From contig NC_088302.1 in the NCBI RefSeq assembly GCF_032854445.1, forward strand, positions 24,813,788 through 24,877,787: DNA of 64,000 nucleotides, written 5' to 3'. The first letter of the stretch is position 1, and each line of letters starts with the position of its first letter. Source of the DNA: Liolophura sinensis (taxonomy: Eukaryota > Mollusca > Polyplacophora > Chitonida > Chitonidae). Below, piece after piece: positions 1 to 13,612 of this stretch. Position numbers and translations under genes: made by a program. The notes beneath the pieces were generated by a model. The model worked only from the letters and a program-made list of their open reading frames with translations. It was not told the DNA's origin and did no database searches.

Positions 1-1904
1 ATGTCAACAAGTCAGTCCCGAGAAATACGCCATGTCTTTGGAACAGGGAACCAATAGGAAGCCAATATCTGACTTCAATGTTTGCAGTTATGTATTCAAC
101 GGTTACCATTTTCACATTCGTTTATAGAACAAGGTATTTGTAGGCCACTGACCCTTGTAGATTTTGTCAAGTGTTTAATCTGACACCAAACTCAGTGTAA
201 CCAAAAAGATATGTTACATTTTGTTCAATAACCACACCGGAAGTTCAAATGCACGGCATGTTTATGCTGTTATAACTTTTTAACCGCTTGTTATATGGTA
301 GCTGAAGTGTTTATTCATTTCAACAAATGCACAAGTCGGTTACACAGATAGGTTTAAAGTTGGTAAGTTGCAAATATCAATGTTTCTCGATGTAAGGAAA
401 GGTTTGGAAGTTGGGAATGATCAATATGTCCCCTAATATTTTAACAATTAAATTCTGTATGGTCAAGGCCTGTGCCTTCAAAATTTACAAACAGTTCTTA
501 TCTTAATAAGTTCAAGATTAGCTTACTTTGAATTCATGCAGCTGATCACCTGCCAGTTAAAGGCCACAATTTTGTACTTATCACGTAGGATTCTATAAGA
601 AAGCATTTGTTCGTCAGTAAAATACTCAACACAGATTTACACCATACGCAGCCGTGAAAGACATCAAGGAGATGTTTGAGTGGAATAGATAATAGCGGAT
701 ATGTGTACTTAGTGTGTTTGAACAGCTAATGTGTAGCTTCCTTTACTGGAGGGTGAACAGGTAGAGTGTTTTAAACTATTAGCAAAGACAAAATATTACT
801 GGTACTTACTGGAAATTTGAACGTTTGATTTTTGTTCAAGGTCTCTGACGCTTTTGAAATTGTACACAATTTAGAAGCTCAATACAACATTGTGTCTTAA
901 AGTTACCTTTGAAACAAATCAGACATAATGTAACCACAGACTTACCGTGGATGACGGATCGCCTACACCGTCCTCTTGAATTTGAATTCGCAGGTATTCA
1001 TCTGAAATACGGATTTTAAATCTATCTGTAGTATCTTCATTCCTTCACGATGGTTGCCATCTCCTTGCCAGCGAGTCGCCTTTTCTTCGGATTGTTGTAA
1101 TCGGGAGTTTATTTCAGGGATTCGACTAATATTTCCGTGCAAATAATCACATTGTCCCTTTGTCCGTCGCCTGTGTAACAGGTAGATATTGTGATATTAC
1201 CCCCTATAATGTAATAAAATCCGGTTGACGGCTAAAACCATATCCACTACCTAGAGTCACAGCGTGTCAAGACATAATTCCCCGACGACTCAGCTATTTA
1301 GATTGCCTCACAACCCGCGTCGTCGTTGCCTTTCCATTTTCAAAAATGCTAAAAATTTTTGACTTACTGTCTGCGGCAAAGAAGACTTGTCTAATAGTTA
1401 GTCTAGTCTGACTTGGCCTACATTCTAATCCCGTCTCCCCGGGCTTGAGATGTATAATAAGTTTGATTCCCCCGTGAAGTTGTGACCGGTGGCCGACCAG
1501 AAAGCGGGTCTTCTTATCGCTGCCCGCGTCGCTGGAGCCTAGCTATAGGAGAATGTGAGGACCAGCGACATGTTCCCGACCGAGTAAGAGATCAATGCAG
1601 CGAGTTCCCGGCTCTGTTTTAGCTCTCCAATTTTGAAGTATCAATGTAGGACAGTAGGGGTACTTCACCGATTTGTATCTATAAATCCCGTCAACTTTAG
1701 CTCTCCTTAAGAAAGACTTAGATAGAGAAAATACTTACTGAAATATACACACATGCACACGCCTTGAAAACTCGTCATCACGACACCTGCACATTTTATT
1801 CCTATATATAAACATGATTGGAGACATCCACTTTGAGAATAAACTGGAATCCGGGCTTGATAAGGACGTAAGTTCATGTATTAACGTCTATAAATATATA
1901 GACT
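1..1904. other. Non-coding DNA, nothing recognised
   Basis: There is no open frame above about 60 codons with recognisable content, no tandem repeat and no SINE. The interval 1420-1660 is richer in G+C than its surroundings, but I see no gene or motif there. Confidence 0.5.
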
Positions 1905-2170
1905 TAAATATACATTCATCGGGTTGATTGTTGACACCATTCTCAATAATATTCCACTCATACGATGGCAATCAGTTTTATGGGTAGAGGAAAAGTGTAA
2001 ACCAGCGACCTTTGGCAAGTAATTTTCCCAAGAGGGACGTACATGCATATATATGCATACAATATTGGTGGCAGACAAGTGATTTTCAACAAACGTTAGA
2101 CAACGCAAATGGCTAAACAAGCGTCGTGGATCGTTTATTGTCACCGAAGCCCTACAATCAGTGAAACCGG
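1905..2170 (-). repeat. Dispersed repeat, family C (near-complete copy)
   Basis: This block shares its order of motifs with the copy at 52225-52530: a CTCAATAATATT-like tail region, an ACCAGCGACCTTTGGCAAGT core, and a CGTTTATTGTCACCGAAGCC head. I recall the core phrase as frequent in molluscan DNA. It resembles a SINE in size and layout, but I cannot show promoter boxes. The strand is set by analogy with the A-tailed SINE. Confidence 0.5.
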
Positions 2171-3444
<1,274 letters not shown>

Positions 3445-3685
3445 GGGGCCTCCGTGGCTACAGCGATTAGCGTGTTAACGTGAGTTCAAATCCAGCTCGT
3501 GCTGGCTTCATCTTCGGTCGTAGGTGGGAGTGTCTCCCAACAACCTGCGGATGATCGTGGGTTTTCTCCTGTTTCTGCCCGGTTTCCTCTCACCACTCAC
3601 CGCCCTCTTGTAAGTGAAATTCTTAAACGAGAAATATCCCTTAGTGCGGTGTAAAAACCAATTCAATAAATAAATAAATAAATAG
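3445..3685 (+). mobile_element. tRNA-derived SINE, family A, full-length copy
   Basis: The 5' head contains CCTCCGTGGCTA followed by the B-box-like GTGAGTTCAAATCC. The body reads through AACCTGCGGATGATCGTGGG and a TTTCCTCTCACCA segment, and the 3' end is an (AAAT)n tail. This is the usual layout of a polymerase III-transcribed SINE: tRNA-like head, unrelated body, A-rich tail. The A-box is degraded here; the copy at 37206-37410 has a clean one. No clear target-site duplication is visible, so it is probably old. Confidence 0.75.
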
Positions 3686-4044
3686 ATGTGTCTTTGTCCA
3701 GACATGTTTATGCCATGACATTGCTGAAATGTTGCCGACATTGATTAATCATTCATTTATTCATTTTAACACTGTCTTAAAGATCATGTTCGCTTTGTGC
3801 AACGTGTCTGAACTCTCAAAATTCGACACATCCTATCCAAGTTTGAAAAGTCGACGTCAACTTTGAATATTGAGTGTTTGCTGGTTAAAACCCCACTTAA
3901 AACTCAAGGTCGCATTTCAAAACTCGACGTCAACTTTTAAATGTGCAATGAAGTTGACACAAGTGCTTTTGAATGGCACAAATAGAACGTCATACCCCAT
4001 GTAACATAACATACTGTCTGTATATGAAAACGTTATATTATTAA

Positions 4045-4075
<31 letters not shown>

Positions 4076-4540
4076 GGATGTAAATGAAAACATTACTTAT
4101 CCTGTGTGGACAAGACATTTTTGTGCTTGAAATACACGAGCAAAGGTAAGAAGGATATGTAAAATATGAGTTAAATCCTTGTGTTTATTATTAACTATAT
4201 ATGTTTTATTCACAAAGTAAGCTATTTTTAAATAACAAGCGAAAACGTATACAAAGACTAATTGGGTTTTTAATGAAACTTCCATCACGCCGACAAAAAA
4301 AATTCTTAACTTGCTTTTCCTTCGCGTAAACGTGTGTTGGCTTGTGTTTTTGTATCAAGCATATTTACTTTGTTGTGTCCCGATGTTTCTACTTTTGTCT
4401 AATCGTTTTCGATTACTCAACAATACAAAAACCACCCTGTGTAACGGTCATATTATATCGTTACCAGCTCGTGTCATCATATATTCTGTACACGCAATCT
4501 AAAAAGATGTGAATGACCGAAAATTAGGTCATTCGGGTAA
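3686..4540. other. AT-rich non-coding stretch
   Basis: It includes an (ATT)n microsatellite at about 4034-4076 and a short direct repeat (TCGACGTCAACTTT at about 3850 and 3922). No gene recognised. Confidence 0.5.
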
Positions 4541-4544
4541 TGCA

Positions 4545-4710
4545 ATTAATCGAATTGATGAATGAATGCTTAGGGTTTAACGTCGTGCTTAACAATTTGT
4601 CAGTCATATAACGACGACATTTAACTGAACAGTCAGAATGTAAACCTAGCTGAGCTAAATTGACAAAAGGCCCTATTTCACTGGTTTTACTCTCTATATG
4701 CTATTATTAC
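4545..4710. repeat. Fragments of dispersed families B and D side by side
   Basis: At about 4548-4635 a GGGTTTAACGTCGTGCTTAA segment matches family B (full copy 9767-10095). At about 4655-4705 AAATTGACAAAAGGCC, a TTTCACTGG motif and TTTTACTCTCTATATGCT match family D with an internal deletion. Both are short and degraded. Confidence 0.5.
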
Positions 4711-6204
4711 ATTACACCATGCGGATTTTGAGGATAGGGTGTGTCACTTCTCTGAAAACTTATCGCATGTAATGATTGATATCGTTTCCGTCAGAACGTC
4801 CCCTGATTCAAACATTATGTCCATTGCAAACATTTTCAAGATAGCTGCCGGCCTGCTGACTTACAATAGACGATGACTTTATTGGTAGCATAGTGTAATG
4901 TCCATTTCAACCGATTTACCAAAATGTGATGAAATCAAAGTAGCCCTAAATAGGATGACCTATAGTGGAGGAAATGTCAACGCCTCCTCACGGCCTATTC
5001 ACGAGTGTTACAGAAATGTCGGGCTTAACACGTAGATTTAAGAGGCTGTTCTTGTGAATGCCTCTTTAAAGGTAAACATTGTAATCTAAAATATGAGCAG
5101 ATATTGTTATAAAATGGTGTTACATGGAGACCATATTTAGGCAATTGAACCGAAGTTGATATAACAATATTTAAACCGTAGTTAGTTTTTTACTCGTATT
5201 TTACTGGTTTCAGGGACGCAAAAATATGTAAACATAAACAGAAATTGGTACAAATGTCCATTTATTTTCGTCGCACATTATCAAACCTTAGATACAATAT
5301 ATCCCTAAAGTATTCAGAGGCTTCTCTGAACAGGGCGGAGTCCGAATCAGTCGATGTAATCGCAGATTATCACCCGCTTTATATACGCATGCCCTTTGAT
5401 GCAGTAGCAGTCACTATCGTGTTTCAGACCTTAATATATGCGAAGCCCTCTAAGGGTAATTACTTATTAAGACCCACGCTACTTAAACTACTCTACTCTC
5501 TTTCACCTTACCAGAATATCGAAGATTATCAAACTAATCGCGAATGAAATCCCGCTTTGTTGGACACCTACCAAGCCTATCACCAAAGTTTATATACATA
5601 TATTTAAAACTTAATTTTTGCTCCCTGCTGTTAAAACTTAGCTGCCCGCCAGCATTTATTATATGAACTCGTGCTTGCCTTGTAAAGATTTGGCTGTATT
5701 TGGTGGGTATAAAACCCTTCCATCTTGTGCCTCGAATCCACGCTTTCCTCGGGGTCAAATCGTCCGGAAACTTGAAAAAAAAATATTCCAGGGTTCTTCA
5801 AGGACATGTTTTTACAACGGTGTGCAGAACAGCAAACCATTTTGTGGAGAATTTCGGTATACTTGTTGTCACCTGTGTGACTTTTTAAAACTGAACTAAA
5901 GGGCAAAGCTCTGACAGCTCGTAAAAGTTAGACTGGTATGACCTCATTCGGCGGAGACTACCGAGTCTTGGCGGAAAAAATGCATAAACCCAGCCTCATT
6001 ATCTGGTGATTTCAATGCCATATTACTCAGATTACGGTACTTTTTTCCAATGTTCTTTTACGCTCAATTTAACAATATATACAGGGGTAGCTAATAATGA
6101 ATAAATAACCAGTATGGACACCAATCCTTTAAAGCATGCCATCCCTTGATCGACAGCGGAATAAGGTTTTTAGGGTACTTACTAAATGTAAAACGGAAAG
6201 TATA
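4711..6204. other. Non-coding DNA, nothing recognised
   Basis: Short open frames overlap on both strands near 5245-5906, but none shows domain-like content. No repeats recognised. Confidence 0.4.
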
Positions 6205-6290
6205 AAATACAACAGCATAGAGAATGAGACCAGAGAAACGACGACAGGGTGAAAGTTGGCTAATGGTCACACTTAACTGGTGAAATTCGA
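6205..6290 (-). repeat. Dispersed repeat, family D copy
   Basis: The reverse complement reads GAAGTCGAATTTCACCAG, then a TGTGACCATT segment, TGTCGTCG and a final TCATTCTCTATGCTGT. That is the same order as the copies at 38548-38645 and 46252-46370, and similar to the unit of the 53-bp array at 12819-13612. Confidence 0.55.
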
Positions 6291-8154
6291 CTTCTTATCA
6301 ATATATCTTAGTCAAGGTTTTATTTCAACTGTTTATGTAAATGTTTAATATAGCCGCAACGTATACATACGGTTTGCACTAATGGAATTAGGAGAAGCAA
6401 AAAATTACTAGACGTCACAAATTATTATCATTATTATACATATTCAAAATGTTGAGTTATCATGAAAATATAGCAAACAGCGATGATTTTACTGTTGGGG
6501 GAACTCTGGTATCCTCCATCCACAAACCAGACCACCGTCGTATGAGTGAAAATAAATACTTCACTCATACAATGTTGAACACCACACATAGTATGTTTTC
6601 TGATGGCAATGTCCGTGGTATTTATAATTGATATGTGTTTATTTACTAACAGGAAAGAAATCTGAGCGCCATTTGTTGCTCTTATTAAGATCGTAGGTAA
6701 TTTGCTTGACATCTAGATAGTTAGGTGATCTCAGTTAACAGAATGTGCATATTGCATAAAGAAATATGCCATAACGTTTTATTCTTTCTTATTCAAAAGC
6801 GAACAGTTTGTGTCGACAACAGTTGGACTGTAAAATGAAAATGATAATTTTTTTTTAAATCTGATGTAAACAATGTAACTGACATCACAACACTGAAACC
6901 AATAAGCACTACGCTGATCACTGGCTATATGCCTGTGGTAAACGACTACATAGATAGCATAGCTGGTCAGCCCTGCACTATCGCCTAACGTATCAGGAAA
7001 CGTTTGTTTTTTCTCTCAGTGTCTCCTCGACAGGTGTTTCTATCCTGCCCAGAATGACTGTTCCCTTCTCATGTGGTTTCTGCTCATGAACAGGGCATTC
7101 CTACATTGACTGGTGTTTGTCAAATTAATGGTTGTGTTTACCTGCAAGCCGTTAGGAGACAACACGGCTCGTGTGAAGTAAGTAATGGGGGGTAAGTTTT
7201 TTTCGGCCTAGTTAAGGGCGGAAACACGCATTTCTCTGCGGATCGATCGGTTTGCCTGGCCATGATGTAACCCTTTCGCTATCAAACGTAACGATTGAGC
7301 GACAGAAACGCCGTGTTTGTTACAAAATAACCCCTCAAAATTCTTTGATCTCATCGATGAGGGGGGTAGAAAGTAGGTATCGTGCAGACGGCCGCCATCT
7401 TGAATGTCACGCTTTCGGCTCGACGAGAAGCCCTGGGCAAAGTTGACGTAAAGTTTGCGCGTGCCTGGAACACGAATATCGTCCTTGGCATGATAAATTA
7501 ACCTCCATCCATCATCCATTGTGCTCTAGTGTCAGTCCTTACCCAGTTTTCTTTCGGTTCTCAAGAACGCATCCACCATGGATATTTTCTTGGTCCGATG
7601 GCTTGTCATGCCTTTGCATCTGGCTTATTAGCATTCGGCCAGATTTTGTCTGTCTGACCATTGCCTATACTCTGATGTGAGCGGACAACAACAACGTCTC
7701 ATTGAAGCAACATTTTACTACTTAGCAAATATACAATATATACACGTTCGCTTTCAAACATGAAGGAAAGACATCTAAATTTGAAAAATCTGTGATTACT
7801 GTAAAAGACTATGAATGTCAGCATGTTTTCGTTAAGATGATAGAAAGTGTAATAGGCAAACTCTTTCCTTTAAATTTATTTATTAATTTAATTATTTAGT
7901 GTTGTCATGCTTAAGAATTTTTTACATATGATGGCGGACAGTTTTACCAGTTTGGAGAAAGCAGGAGTCTTTGTGATAAACCACGGACCTATCAAAAGAT
8001 ATATACATCTTGTACATGGAAGAAATGTGTTTTGCAACGAACTTTGGAAAGCAGTCATTCACAAGAGCTTTGCTGATGGCTTAAACTGTATCATTGAAAC
8101 TGAAGATTATGACATGAGACATTACTTCCGGCGGATGTCTTGAATTGTGATCAT
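6291..8154. other. Non-coding DNA, nothing recognised
   Basis: The interval 7200-7560 is CpG-rich for this window and open on both strands, but I recognise no product. The 78-codon frame at 7907-8143 likewise resembles nothing I know. Confidence 0.4.
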
Positions 8155-8305
8155 TAATTCTTCATTCATTTATTTATTTGAATGGAGTTTTTCGCCGTAG
8201 TCAATAATATTTCACTTATACTACGGCGTCCAACATTATGCCGTCCAAACTGGATTTAGTCCGGGCGAAACCCACGATCAGGTTGTTGCCGGTCCTTCCC
8301 ACAAT
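8155..8305 (-). mobile_element. SINE family A, 5'-truncated copy
   Basis: On the plus strand it starts with a TTTATTTATTTGAATGG tail, then CACTTATACTACGGCG, an ACATTATG motif, GGGCGAAACCCACGATCAGG and CGGTCCTTCCCAC. This is the family A body in reverse. The tRNA-like head is missing. A short GATCATT flanks both sides, too short to be sure it is a target-site duplication. Confidence 0.65.
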
Positions 8306-9439
8306 AGATCATTGAGTAAATATAACTTATAAAGACACTTATTTATGTATTTGATTGTTTTACGCTATGTTAAAGATTTTGTCCCTTGAGCCGAGAACGT
8401 CAGATTTATGTAGGTTGAGTAAACCGGAAGGAGCCATTGGCAGATTTGCCACGTGATGTCTTGTCACCTGCCCAAATCAAGAGGTCCACCATAACTGACC
8501 AGGACGACTTAAATATAACATTTACACTAAGCATGGTATCTGCTGACTGTTTCACGTAATTTCTGTGTGTCAGATTGCCCTTTGCTCGTAGCGTTGTGTT
8601 TAGCGTATACCAGCCTATAAATTCACTGCTTTAATACCCATTTCAAAGCTCTACCGACCAAATTTTTGCAAAGCGTCGGTACCTCTTTTCATTTATTTGC
8701 CTTTTCTCTGTTTAAAAACGATCATTTGTCAAGATACATTGCGAAAAATGCGATTTTTTAAAATACCTACAAACTATCAAACAAAGAGCAGTGTAGGTAA
8801 TTGTTATTCTAAGCTTAATAAATATTTGTATGAACCAGTTTTAAATAATTTGTTTAGTGAAAATCAAACCATCTTTTTCATTTAAAACAATACCTTGGAC
8901 TAACATATTGATAGTGAGGCTAACAAAGCCAAGTGGGGAATTAACTGGTGATTCGTGGAGTTGTCTCCCATTGACAACAGATTAACCAAGCGCTGAAGTA
9001 ATTTGGCGGTAGACGGTTGTTAAATCTTTGCCCTCCAGAGCTATACAAAGCGACCATTATAACCTCCGAGCATCTGTATTGATCCTCATGTTGTATGACT
9101 TTTTGTCACCATTAGATACGCCCAATCTTCGTCTTTAGTCTATAGTCATTGTATCACAAACGGAAAAGGATTATGTCTCGACTTAAATTTTTCGGTACAG
9201 TTGAAAAATATTTATTACATATGACATATCAAGAAGAAATTTGTGGCAAATTAACTGCAATTGTTTTTTGAAGAAATTCAAACATGTTTTCCCAATACTA
9301 GGTGTAATTTTTACAGATACCAAAACGAAAGGGATGCCTCTTTTCAGATTGATGAGTTCATCACGTTGATGAGTGCATGTAGCCACTCTAAGTTGTCTCC
9401 CCTTCCTCATAAGCCAAGCTATTAATCAGCTCAAACAGC
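8306..9439. other. Non-coding DNA, nothing recognised
   Basis: AT-rich sequence with only short open frames and no repeat I recognise. Confidence 0.4.
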
Positions 9440-9592
9440 GTTCGTGGGAAGATCTGCCAGCCACTTGCAGAAGACCTTGGTTCTTCACGGGCTCTCCCCG
9501 GTTTTGCTTCTCATCATAATATAAGTCATATAGGTGAAATATGCTTCAGTAAATACGGTGTAAAACTTCAATCAATCAATCAATCAACAGCG
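9440..9592 (+). mobile_element. SINE family A, degraded partial copy
   Basis: It contains CGTGGGAAGATCTGCCAGCC, a GGGCTCTCCCCGGTTTTG segment, GGTGAAATATGCTTCAGTA, a CGGTGTAAAAC motif and an (AATC)n tail. These match the second half of family A with many substitutions. Confidence 0.55.
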
Positions 9593-9766
9593 TTTAAACC
9601 CCAAGGAAGCAAGCTAACACACGCCAAGCTGAAATTAAAGTGTGAGACGTTCTTACCAAATCAGACTTTCATTCTTGATGTGATTTTTTAAGTATGTAGA
9701 TATGATTTTTTATAACTGAGGCTTTACAGGTTATTTGGAAATGACTTTTTGAAGTATTTGAATTCC

Positions 9767-10095
9767 AGAGGGAGTGAGTGAGTGAGTGAGTGCTTGGGTT
9801 TAACGTCGTGCTAAACAATTTTTCGGTCATATGACGACGAAGGAATCCTGTAGAGTGTATGTAATGTACAGGACGGATTTCAATCGCTCTTTTATCTAGT
9901 GCTGCTTCACTGAGACGACTTACCGAAGGCAAGTATGCCGGCCCGCCCGAGCCATTATACTGATACGGGTCAACCAGTCGTTGCACTATCCTCTTCATGC
10001 TGAACGCCAAGCTAGGAAGTTACAACTTCCTCCTTTAAAGTCTTAGGTGTGACTCGACCCAGAATTGATCCTGGATCTACCGCTCCCGAGCGCGG
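9767..10095 (-). mobile_element. SINE-like dispersed element, family B, full copy
   Basis: On the minus strand the element runs from a GAGCGGTAGATCCAGGATCA head through ATTACATACACTCTACAGG and TTTAGCACGACGTTAAACCC to an (ACTC)n tail. GAATTCC lies at both edges (9760-9766 and 10096-10102), consistent with a short target-site duplication. A fragment lies at 4548-4635. A 113-codon minus-strand frame crossing it is not a gene. Confidence 0.6.
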
Positions 10096-10102
10096 GAATT
10101 CC

Positions 10103-11082
10103 GGGGGATGTTATGGTCAAATGACGTTTTTTTCCATCCTATTATACAGAATATGTTGTGTGGGAATAACTCTTTTATATGCATCAGTCCATATATCATG
10201 GACACAATAGAAAAAATCCTTTTCATACGTAAATACAAAAATAGGACAGCCAGTATCATATTATCTGACATAACACTGTCAATTAGATCTATAAAGCCCT
10301 TGTCAGTACCTAGATATTTATTTCTGTTCTAGACAAAAATGTAAAAGATATAAAGTGTTTTCAGAGTAAGCATCATAACCTGTTGTTAGATATACATTCC
10401 GGATTGTAGACCTCTGTTTGCTAAAAAAAAATTACCATAGTAGTTTGTATCTGATCATTTGATAAGTTGGTGAAAAAATTTATTTTAAATGTAAGTTCCT
10501 ATGTTCACAAATCTTTTTAATAGTCAGATAAAGAGAACTCTGTAGAGTCCAGACGTGCATTTTTAGCACAACTTTCAAGTGTCGTTTATAAGAATTGTTA
10601 TTGGATAAAATAATTTATGAATTTATGGCATACCAACCATATGACTGTAAGAAGTGTTCCATTCTCTGGACCTTGTATTACATTCCACTTTTTTCAAGTG
10701 TTATATTAAAAAGCTCATATTCAATATGAGAGCCAAAATCATTATACCCTGTATTATATTCATCACTGGTATCCAATTCAATCAGAAAAGTTGGACGCCA
10801 GTACGTATGTCCTTGTATGTACTTCGCTCATGTACCTATTTTTCTTCTGACTCCCCAGTATGTGCGATTGACAGAGATGGGCGGTTAGGTGGTAAGGACG
10901 AATGCGATAACTTTGCCGTTAACAGACCACCTAATACATTGCATGCTTTAAAGTCACATATACCTGCCTCAACTAAAGATTACAAATTTCATCCTCATTC
11001 TAAGGACCTAATCTTTGTTACTTATTCTTCATTCTTAGTCTTTGCTATGGCGGTGTGTGGTGAAACTAGTAATATAAAGGAA
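10103..11082. other. Non-coding DNA, nothing recognised
   Basis: A 163-codon open frame (10654-11145, plus strand) begins here. Its content is not protein-like to my eye and its end runs into a family D repeat, so I do not call it a gene. Confidence 0.4.
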
Positions 11083-11180
11083 TACAGCATAGAGAGTAAA
11101 ACCAAGAGCCGCAACGACAGTGTGATAGTTGGCCATGTAAAATGACTTCGTTAATAAATGCAGCCTCTTGTCAGTTTACC
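11083..11180 (-). repeat. Dispersed repeat, family D, near-complete copy
   Basis: The reverse complement starts AAACTGACAAGAGGCTGCAT, continues through ATCACACTGTCGTTG and ends TTTTACTCTCTATGCTGTA. It therefore shows both ends of the family. Confidence 0.6.
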
Positions 11181-11475
11181 TCATTTAGTGTTCTATCCCA
11201 ACTGTCCGCGTAAAAGCTTACATTGAAGCAAATTGCAAATAGCTCATGTATTGCAGTGGAAAAATGGCCATTTCGCTTATTGGCTTTGACATTAGTTTCC
11301 TTTGCTTAAGGAAATTCAAATGTAGCCATTGTGGCCATTTGTGTAGCTTTTGTATTTAAAAGCATTCAAAAGATAAAACTTATATAAGCTCTATTTTGAA
11401 TAAACACGTATTTTGAGAGCCATGCTGAGCGCACACTGATGAGCTCTACGTTCCGCGTAAAATCCTAAAACTATG

Positions 11476-11640
11476 TACTCTCAAAAAAAAATCTGTTAAA
11501 TTTAACAGAAAATCTGTTGCCTGAGTGATGCTAGAATGTGTTCCGCTATTGCAGCAGATTATTCTGTTAAATATAACACACATGCATGCATTCTATTAAT
11601 TCAACATAAAATTTGCATTAGATTAAAAGGAGAGAATGTT
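11476..11640. repeat. Palindrome-bearing dispersed repeat, family E (MITE-like)
   Basis: It begins CTCTCAAAAAAAAATCTG and contains the perfect palindrome TCTGTTAAATTTAACAGA at 11492-11509, then CTGAGTGATGCT and ATTCTGTTAAATATAACACA. The same blocks occur at 41805-41970, with the second block inverted relative to the first. No coding capacity; a non-autonomous DNA element is my inference. Confidence 0.45.
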
Positions 11641-12795
11641 GAACCTGGCACAGCATTACGTTATAATAACAGAATACATCTGACTGCAGCAGAAATAGTT
11701 TACATCTACACGAATACAAAACATAACACTGAATGCATATAAGTTTAATCCCATTATGTTTTTTTCAATCACGTCAATATAGTGCTGGATTATGCCCTAC
11801 CACAGTATCATATATACGTATCCTAATCGAAGTTCAGTGTTATCTTTTATCGATACTCTCTAAAAGCTTTATGTCACGTCATTGCCGGATTAATGGATAT
11901 TTAACCCTCAGCTGTCACTAAACTACCGGCCTCTCCCCCCGGGATCTCGGATGGGCACCAGTAACTGGGGTAACATTTAGCTAACCCCTGCCCTGTAACA
12001 AAGAGAGACCGTCCGCCTTAACTGTTTACTTTCGATAAGAAGGTATATAATAACATTTACTTAGAAACTATGTAATCTGGGCAATATAGACTGTGAAATC
12101 TATATTAATATCATACATTATTTTAGGATATAACGTTATTTTGAGAGCTATATAAAATCATGTCCGACTCCAGAATGTCGATAATAGTAATAAATTTTTA
12201 TTAATAGTAATAAACTTTTTCGTAACCATGGTTTTGCTTTCAGACAAGTAATGGTAGGACAGCAGAAGGATTTACTGGCGTGAGTTCAGTTCAGAAAAAT
12301 TATTTTTTGTATCAAGAATACATATACATGAAACAACATAATGAAAAAAATTCCGTTGAAATGGTCTTTGTTCGGAGCACATTTCATGTTTGTGTTCGTT
12401 TATATTTATTGAGAGATAACACTGGCCTAGGTATAATAGGTATATAATAATAATGATCTATGTGTGTTTTTATGAGGACTGCAGATCCTCATTTATGTGA
12501 GGATTGAATATAATCAACTCGGCATCCAGTCTTGTATTTCTCATGATCATTAAGATGATTTATACGTGCTTTCTACGTTGTATACAAATTCTAATATGAA
12601 TTAAGGAAAGCTTTGGAACAGGATTTGGAAAGATATAATCCGGTATCAACACATATTTAAAAAGTAGATTATATTATTTTTTAAAATGTCGTGGAGGAAA
12701 GTGAAGCACCCGGATTCAGCATTATGGGTATTGATAGTGTCGAAATGGGCGTTCCCTTCATGGCGCTCAGCACCCTGAGGATGATAGTGAATTTA
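11641..12795. other. Non-coding DNA, nothing recognised
   Basis: AT-rich, with a small direct repeat (TAATAGTAATAAA-type) near 12180-12215. No gene recognised. Confidence 0.4.
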
Positions 12796-13612
12796 GGTAA
12801 ATTGAGGTAAATTGACAAGAGGCCGGATTTCACCGGATACGTGTGACCACTTGTCGCTACTTTTTGGGGAAGAGGCCGGGTTTCACCGGTTACGTGTGAC
12901 CACCTTGTCGCTGCTGTTTAGGGAAGAGGCCGGGTTTCACCGGATACGTGTGGCCACTTGTCGCTGCAGTTTAGGGAAGAGGCCGGGTTTCACCGGATTC
13001 GTGTGACTACTTGTCGCTGCTGTTTAGGGAAGAGGCCGGGTTTCACCGGTTACGTGTGAACACTTGTCGCTGCTGTTTACGGAAGAGGCCGGGTTTCACC
13101 GGTTACGTGTGAACACTTGTCGCTGCTGTTTACGGAAGAGGCCGGGTTTCACCGGTTACGTGTGAACACTTGTCGCTGCTGTTTAGGGAAGAGGCCGGGT
13201 TTCACCGGTTACGTGTGAACACTTGTCGCTGCTGTTTAGGGAAGAGGCCGGGTTTCACCGGTTACGTGTGAACACTTGTCGCTGCTGTTTAGGGAAGAGG
13301 CCGGGTTTCACCGGTTACGTGTGACCACTTGTGGCTGCTGTTTAGGGAAGAGGCCGGGTTTCACCGGTTACGTGGGACCACTTGTCGATGCTGTTTAGGG
13401 AAGAGGCCGGGTTTCACCGGTTACGTGGGACCACTTGTCGCTGCTGTTTACGGAAGAGGCCGGGTTTCACCGGTTACGTGTGAACACTTGTCGCTGCTGT
13501 TTAGGGAAGAGGCCGGGTTTCACCGGTTACGTGGGACCACTTGTCGCTGCTGTTTACGGAAGAGGCCGGGTTTCACCGGTTACGTGGGACAACTTGTCGC
13601 TGCCGTTTAGGG
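12796..13612 (+). repeat. 53-bp tandem array (about 15 units) inside a family D element
   Basis: The unit begins GAGGCCGGGTTTCACCGG and contains TGTGACCACTTGTCGCTGCT; gaggcc starts run from 12819 to 13562, mostly 53 bp apart with one 54-bp step. The left edge still carries the family D start AGGTAAATTGACAAGAGGCC, while the right edge stops abruptly at GGGCCCATC. Units differ at a few sites (GTGTGAACA, GTGTGACCA, GTGGGACCA). Because 53 is not a multiple of three, open frames across it are artefacts. Confidence 0.95.

Noticed and set aside
6434-6712. Family C or SINE copy suggested by CCACCGTCGTATGAGTGAAA
   Set aside because: The match is limited to about 20 bp and the neighbouring sequence does not follow the order of any family.
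10654-11145. 163-codon plus-strand open frame
   Set aside because: No recognisable domain, unusual composition, and its 3' end lies in a family D dispersed repeat copied elsewhere in the window.
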